Source of the DNA: Catenaria anguillulae PL171 | Lineage: Eukaryota > Blastocladiomycota > Blastocladiomycetes > Blastocladiales > Catenariaceae | Assembly (NCBI GenBank): GCA_002102555.1 | Contig: MCFL01000071.1 | Location: forward strand, 1 to 64,000 | Direction of reading: 5' to 3' | Length of the DNA stretch: 64,000 bases | In this document: piece after piece, positions 57,814-64,000 of the stretch | How positions within the stretch are numbered: the stretch's first letter is position 1 | How the letters are laid out: the number at the start of each line of letters is the position of its first letter | The notes under the pieces: model-generated | The model's input: the letters and a program-made list of their open reading frames with translations, nothing else | What the model was told of the DNA's origin: nothing | Database searches by the model: none | Made by a program: the position numbers and the translations under genes

Positions 57814-60062
57814 ATGCATTCTGATACAGATAATGCCATGGACTCTGCACAATGCACGACCGACCCAGCCCTGGAGGCCGAATTGGTGCGCACGTCGACG
57901 CCTGCTCCGCTGCGTCTCCACCTGTTGGATCTGCCCGACGATATTCTACTGTCAATCCTTCACCGGTATTGCTCCCGCCGAGACTCGTCCCGCTTTGCAC
58001 GCACAGAGAAGCGCTCCTTGCCTCTGGCTCGATCCGTACTCTATACCCGCCTCGTCGTTTCATCGCTCCGCACGTTCCCGGCGGTTTTGCAAGCGCTGTG
58101 CTCGTCGGACGCAATTGCACATTGCGTTCGCGAACTTGTTTTCCTCGAGCCCATGACGATCGATCCCATTCAAGCATCCGGGGTCAATCACGGGTATCCG
58201 ACCACATGGTTTCTGCCCGCTTGGATTCTCGCTTTCATTCAAGCCGCCCCTTCGGCGTGGCACGTGGACCTGTCACTTGCGTCGCACGACATCCTTGCAG
58301 CATTCATCAGAACCGATTGCATCCTACAACACCTTCTGCCCGTGCTTTCCAAACGCAAGATGACTTTATCGTTGCCCCGCCGCTCAAAGTTGCTCACTTT
58401 CGACCTCGCACCAAGAACGGCGGCAGCGGGAACCGTCCTTGCACTGGAACGAGTCGACTTTGCCCATTCAAAGTGCACGGCCATTGTTGCTCTTGGGCAT
58501 GGTGACATAGCAGAGTCACGCAACGGGTCTGCGTCGCCGCCTCTCATCGTCAATGGCTCTCCGAAAGAGGACTCATTGATGCGCGTTGAGGGTGCAGGTT
58601 TCCAAGTTGGCTCTGACAGCCCGCATGCGAGACTCGGTCGACTCAATCAGCGGTGTGACGCTCCACCAATGATCAACCTGCCAAGTGTGTCTCTTCAAAC
58701 TGCGACCAAGGCCAGCATCTTCGCCTCCGACCTGGATGATATCGACCTTGCCGCAAGTCTCGCCCCGCGCGCCTCCATTCAACGCTCTCCCTGTCGAGCG
58801 TGAGCCGAGTGTGCGCCACCGAATTGATCGCCAAACTGCCTGCATACGGCGGCGGCAAGCTGGCCTCACTTTCCTGCCTCACGCTCCAGTCTGTGTCCAC
58901 CCCGATTCCTTTACTTGTTGCGAATGTCGCTCTGCATTTGCCACATCTCGACTCGCTGACACTCATCGATCTCAACACCCCACTTGAGCCGACATTGGCT
59001 GCCGTTGATTTCCTCATTCGCCGCCCGCAACCCTACGGCCGAGCACTTTGCAAGCTCAAGATTGCAGGAATCTTTGACTACCTGCCCCCATCTGAATCTT
59101 CCACTCGCACGCAACATGTCCCGCCACCCTATCCGCTCAACGCCACTGATGCCTCGGCGCCGCCGCCCGCCTTGACCCATCTCATCCTGCACCGCAAATC
59201 GCCCACGGCCACGGCCTCTCACCAATCGCAAACGTCCCGCGTCCGCCCCCGCCTTCTTCTTTCGCGTGCCCTCCTCCGGACCCTCCACACCCTTTCCATC
59301 AACGAGCTCGACATTGTCGTTTCCCTGCCCACCCCGCACACCGCGCAGCACGTCTCGCTCTTACCCGCAACACTCCGCGGCCCGCTTGCGCCCTTTGACC
59401 TGCTCTCTTCGGCGGCCTTGCCCAACCTGCACGCCCTGCGCATCGACGTGCAAAACCTCGACCTCGACGGCAACCTGCTCCCACAATCTGCCCCGCTCCT
59501 CGAATGTCTGGTAGCGCAAAACCTCGCGGGCGACTTTTCACGTGCAGTGGCTGTGGTCGACTTGCTTGCCACTTACCCGCGCTTGTCGCACGTGTGGCTC
59601 GACAAGAACCTGTGGTTGCCGATTGCGCAAGTGCACAAGTTGGGGCAGGTGTTGTTTGCAAGCGCGCGACCACCCACATCGTCGTCGTCGCCTAAGAAGC
59701 GGCCAAGCACGGGACCTAGAAGCAGGTTGGCCAGGGCCGCATTGCCGCACTTGGATCGAATCGTTATCGATAATGCGCACGCGCAGTGTTTGGTTGGCGG
59801 GTGCATGGGTGGGCCGTTGGAGTTGCCGGATCCGCCCGTGGTCTTGGGCGACGATGGCAAGGAGTATTGCATGGCGGGGGCCGTGGAAGCCGGGGTTGGA
59901 GCCGTCAACATTTCACAGCCGCAGCTGCAGCAACATGTCGGCATGGGGTTTGCGGATGGAGGCGGCATGGACATGGAAACGTCGCATGGGTTTCGACCGG
60001 TGGCTTTAGATGCGGCGTTGAAGTGTCGCGAGTGGATTGAGCAAGTGTACCACCTTGTGTAA
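57814..60062 (+). CDS. F-box protein with LRR-like C-terminus, frame change near 58780
   Basis: The N-terminus has an F-box (LHLLDLPDDILLSILHRY, about residues 35-52), the Skp1-binding motif of SCF ubiquitin ligases, followed by SRFARTEKRSLPLARSVLYT typical of fungal F-box proteins. This frame stops at 58803. A second frame then carries on from about 58770 with LSLSSVSRVCATELIAKLPA, LPHLDSLTLIDL, LPNLHALRIDVQNLDLDGNL and YPRLSHVWLDKNLWLPIAQV, leucine-rich spacing like LRRs, to a stop at 60062. The switch is probably a one-base indel or a missed intron. The C-terminal tail is Gly/Met-rich. No substrate can be inferred. Confidence 0.65.
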
Positions 60063-60855
60063 CGAAGAGCCGTTGAAGCACCGATCATCGTGTCTTCAGA
60101 GCAATTTCATTCTATCGTGCTGTCCCAACGACAAATACATAAAGCAGCATCATCCCAATTCGAAGGGTAAACGAAGCAATTTCGCCCCACATTTGAACCC
60201 ACGCTGGCTCGGAGAGTGAGCCAGCCAGGCCGGGTAGGGCAGCGGAAACTTGCCGAGGCAAGTCCCTGTCGTCTTCCGTATGTTTTTTACGCACAAGCCC
60301 GTGGAAACTTGCCGAGGGCACGAGTCGAGGCGTCTTTGAAGTACGGGGAATTTTAAGCATTGTGTTAAAGAGTTCCTGACGGTCACGTTGCGAATTGGTT
60401 TTGTTGGTCTGGCAGACGGGCAAGACACACGGAGACTTGCATGTGGATCAGACTTGATCAGGTGATGCGTATCCAAATGACTGCCACCAACCGAACGAGT
60501 CCATGATGGCGAGTGAATTTTTGGTACAGAAGAACAAGAGCGTGGAGAGCAGGAACCGCCGCTCGTTGGCATCGGGAAATGCAATTGGGCGATGGTCAGC
60601 AATGACTGGACATGGAATGCGATTGCCGCAGATAGGTGAAGGTGAGTCGGGCAGCAGTTTGGAGCAGTTCGGCATATCGGGCTATCTCAACCGATCGCCG
60701 TCCATCGACTTTGTTTGAAGCGTTGGGTCGCGATTGCAGCCTATCGCTCGGAATGCTGTGCAATTTACATATTGGCATTGAATACACATTAACTTCGACT
60801 TCATTCACACCTACTGCAATCCCGCCTCTGTCTCCTCAAGTAAGGAAATCCACCA
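60063..60855. other. Intergenic, nothing recognised
   Basis: Between the F-box gene and the transposase 3' end. A short direct repeat (ggaaacttgccgagg) occurs at 60243 and 60303. It may include the transposon terminus, which I could not define. Confidence 0.45.
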
Positions 60856-63800
60856 TCAACGCAGCCGATGCAAGAACCAAGAGCTCCGTTGCTGAGATAC
60901 TGCCTCCTTGTCGACAAACACGTTGAGCAACCATTTTGCACACTTCTCAACGCAATTGTCACGATCGATACCTTCTTCGGATGCGAGCGCTCCAAAGTAT
61001 GGGACCAGATGTGCCGCTGAGACAAATTGGTCCAATCCGATTACGCCGAGTCGTCCCCTTGCCAACACAGGCACACCACTTGATCGCTCGAAAAGGAGAA
61101 TGTCACCGCCAGGCATGAATCGCGTGAAATATTGGCCGAATGCGACAATGTAAGAGGTTGGGGTCGACTTGGGGTCGTAAACTGCTTCAATTGAGGAAAA
61201 GTAATCGAATTGGATGAAGAGCCGGGGAAGGAAAATGGAGTAGGTATCGTTGAGATTGTCGATCTGTAAAGTGAACGAATGAACACGTTGGTCATTGCAT
61301 GCATGCTGGCTTTGTGCTGGTTGCCACCAAAAGATTGGGTCAATATTTTGACGGAAATAGACGAACCACAGCAAAATCTCGACGGACGTGCCCGTGGAAC
61401 TTGGTTACTCGGCCGAATATGGACTCCTCCACCACGGCCTGCGCGAGGTTGCTCCAACGATCAATGACCAGTTTTTTCTGCAGGTGACACCTGCATATGT
61501 GGGAAAGCGATGTGGAAAGGTCAAATCGGCAATTGCTTCGTGAGATGCATAGGGTGAGCAGCGTACATTGTAAACTCGATACTTGAGCGCCTCGTTGACT
61601 GCGGCTGCATTGAATGACCCGTATTTTTTGCCCCTGTGTTGGGAGGTATATGCAAGTTAGCGGAGGCTCACGCAATGTTGCCAGCGCGACGGCACACCTT
61701 CAAACGAAACTAGGAAACGTACTCAATCGACGTCATGACGTACTCCCCGAAAAGCCTCTTCAAACCTTTCAAATCTGCGAATCGCTGCTCCAAGTCCTCG
61801 AGCGCGTGGTACGCTGGTCCCCGTTTTGCACGTAGCTTGGTGTAAATCGACCAACAATGCTTGTCAACGCCACGTACTTCGCCCGCTGGCGGAACTGCTG
61901 GTCTTGCGCTCGCCTTTTCCCCTGTATCTGCTCGGTTTTCGTCTATGCCATCGCCTGTATCCGCCTCGTCGGCCTCATCATCCTCGCTCACCTCGCCTGT
62001 TTCTTCGGCGGCATCGTTACCGTCAATGCGACTGGTTGATTTGACATGCACAGCAGACTCGAGTGGGACCAAAGGGCAACGCGGATCATTGTCACGGGCG
62101 CCGTCACGCACTTCTTCAACGTGGCGCAGGATTGCCTGTGCTGTGGGACCCCAGTTGCGGAGGTTGACGAGGCCAGGATGGAAGAGGGCGAGATGAGCAA
62201 ACTGGGAGCAAAATGCATCATAAGCGATGACACGGTTGAATGCCGACAGTTCGAGGCTTCCACGCCCATTCGTGCGTTTGGCAGGTGCCTTGACTGATGA
62301 CTTGTGCATGAGCTCGGCATGCAAGGCCCGTCGTGGTGCCGTGAGTTGTGCCAAATTTGGTCGTGGATCGGTCAAAATGGTTGGTCATGTGCAGAACCAA
62401 TGCTTGTGGGACCGGTGCGTCAAAGACATTGAAAACTCCGCGACAAGGAAAAAGAAGTTGTCAAGCCTCGTCATTGAGTTCCTCCAGCATGGACGACGTG
62501 ATGACGCGTGCACGGGCAATATGCATGAGAATGGCAAACGAAGTGAAAGTGCCGACGACAAGCATGTTGATGAGTTCCGAGTCAATGCCATCGAAAAAAT
62601 CGACAAGGAGAAGCGGAAACACCTGGATGCACAGCGTCAGTCAAGCATGACGGTGCCAACTCAAAAACAGAGACGTACACAGGCAAGCGAGTGCCACTCG
62701 GCTCCAGTCAACAGCGTAAAGTCTGAGATGGATAACGCCCGAAGTGAGCTGGCGGTGCACATTGGAACAGCGTGCAGGCGACGAAAGAGTCGCTGGCGTA
62801 ACCCAGGCTTCTTCGAAAACTCTGCTTGCAGTGCGCCACAGAGATGTCGACCAAATACGCCGATTAGCAGTTGGTGCAGCTCGTCCGCGGCAAAAGTCGA
62901 GAATATATTGAAGTTGTTCGGTAAACCCCATAAGCCCGACTAGAAGAAACCGACGTGTCAGCTTGTTCGCACCTCGCGAAAGTTGGAGCAAAGATGCACA
63001 TACCCAAACACTCAGATGTATGCCATCATCTTTCTCTTTGGTCTGAACGCCTGTTTTGGTAACGAGCTCCGAATTGGCGGCGGCGTACAACGCTTGAATA
63101 TCCTTTGTGCTGCGCGGTTCGGGATCCTTGCATCGTTCCGCAAAAGAAGCAATTGTGGCAGGACAAATGGGACACGCGCGGTTTTGCTTCGTGAGACTGA
63201 TGAGAGCGAGCTCAGGCAAGTCGGCAATGTAGAGGAGGATGTGGGGGTGTGCCATGTAGAATTCCCCGCTGGGGAAACGCAATGGGTACCACTAAACGAA
63301 GACGGCAATAATCAAAACGGAGTACACCATATGTCAGTCGCAAGCAAAGGTGAGGAAGGATGAGGAGCTCAGACAAGGGCAAGGGCAATGACGCACTGTT
63401 CACAGGCATTCACGAATGCGGGATCATTGAAGAAAAGGTGGCGCATGGCCGAATGGAAAACCGTTTTGTTGATATGAGATGCGTCGGTCATAACAGAAAC
63501 GTCAAGATGCTCTTCTGCGGGTTGGACCAGGTAGCCGACAAGGATGGATGCACCTGAACTTGGGCTGGCGCGCGCATCCGAAGAGTGCATTGCACAAGTG
63601 AGGTAGAGTGGCCAGAGTGTACGGCGGTTGAATACCTGTGCATAACACAGCACAAAGGGTCAATTCGTATCCGCATCAAACACAGTAATGAACAGTACGT
63701 ACAACGCTTTTATCCGAGGCGAGAACCAGTGGAATCAACACGTGGCCAAATGGAAGCAATTTGAGAGCCTCGGCCCAAGCGTCGCCAGGTTTGATGTCAC

Positions 63801-64000
63801 CAAAGACTCGCTCAAGCCCATTTTCCGTTGAGCGCAGGTGCACTTCGGGCTCCATCGAAAGTTTGGTAGCGAGATGCGGTCGAGAAACGAGCGTTTCGAC
63901 GCACGACATGAAGTTTCGGTAGTACAAGGGTACTCGCGGTCATGTTCGTCGTGGAAGACAGCCTTTTCGCCAAGTAAAGCAAAGTCGGATTCCATGAGTT
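60856..64000 (-). mobile_element. Plavaka-type (KDZ/CACTA-related) DNA transposon transposase, cut by window edge
   Basis: Minus-strand multi-exon transposase whose N-terminus lies beyond 64000. In order from the right edge: YYRNFMSCVETLVSRPHLAT and LSMEPEVHL, RVFGDIKPGDAWAEALKLLP, HVLIPLVLASDKS (about 63920-63700); LWPLYLT and ASILVGYLVQPAEEHLDVS, FHSAMRHLFFNDPAFVNA (63630-63390); HPHILLYIADLPELALISL, TKQNRACPICPAT (63260-63140). The last stretch (61374-60856) has DQFVSAAHLVPYFGALASEE and VEKCAKWLLNVFVDKEA up to the stop. These match the order and spacing of Plavaka transposases as I know them (SDKT, L-x-GYLP, Y-x-x-D-x-PE...CPKC, HL-x-P-x-FG...LN-x-x-D). Middle parts at 61710-62375 and 62640-63000 switch frame and stay unresolved; introns or decay. 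Terminal inverted repeats were not found. Confidence 0.8.

Overview
The window looks like nuclear DNA of an early-diverging, probably zoosporic fungus. A Blastocladiomycota- or Chytridiomycota-type genome is my best guess, by inference only. The support is one-copy fungal housekeeping genes with short GT-AG introns (about 50-100 nt), moderately GC-rich coding DNA, fungal transposon types (LINEs with RNase H, a Helitron, a Plavaka-like element) and a long protein built from ankyrin-like 'xVLDWW' repeats.

Layout. 0-4.9 kb is a LINE nest: a minus-strand copy with an intact-looking RNase H domain runs off the left edge, a 5'-truncated plus-strand copy lies head to head with it, and an ORF1-only LINE has jumped into the second copy with a 16-bp target duplication. 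4.9-10.1 kb is gene-poor, with a perfect 341-bp copy of part of ELP1 and two doubtful genes. PEX7 is at 10.16-11.32 kb. A spliced Helitron N-terminal gene is at 13.2-15.3 kb. ELP1 lies on the minus strand at 16.7-21.1 kb. A tandem CCAAT-box repeat precedes TRAPPC2L/TCA17 (23.2-23.7 kb), which converges on a HemK/MTQ1 methyltransferase with an in-frame UGA. TOR kinase fills 25.3-32.9 kb in seven exons. It is followed by an orphan multi-span membrane protein (33.6-34.9 kb), two or three poorly resolved minus-strand genes (36.2-38.2 kb), a HAL/NPR-type protein kinase (40.2-43.0 kb), a broken piece of DNA topoisomerase II (44.2-44.5 kb), NAN1/UTP17 (45.0-47.9 kb), a Dbl-homology RhoGEF (49.2-51.4 kb), two adjacent minus-strand genes with dsRBD-like modules and an RS-rich segment (52.3-55.0 kb), an ankyrin-like repeat gene split by a TAG (55.4-57.6 kb), an F-box/LRR-like gene (57.8-60.1 kb) and a Plavaka-type transposase running off the right edge.

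The genes do not form a cluster. They cover separate housekeeping roles: nutrient signalling (TOR, HAL/NPR kinase), tRNA wobble modification (ELP1), release-factor methylation (MTQ1), peroxisome import (PEX7), ribosome biogenesis (NAN1), vesicle tethering (TRAPPC2L) and Rho signalling. I did not find a convincing new multi-gene system. The best leads are the UGA at a conserved cysteine of MTQ1, the ORF1-only LINE, the perfect ELP1 duplication, the TOP2 fragment and the dsRBD-like gene pair. All exon boundaries were worked out by eye from frames and GT-AG signals.
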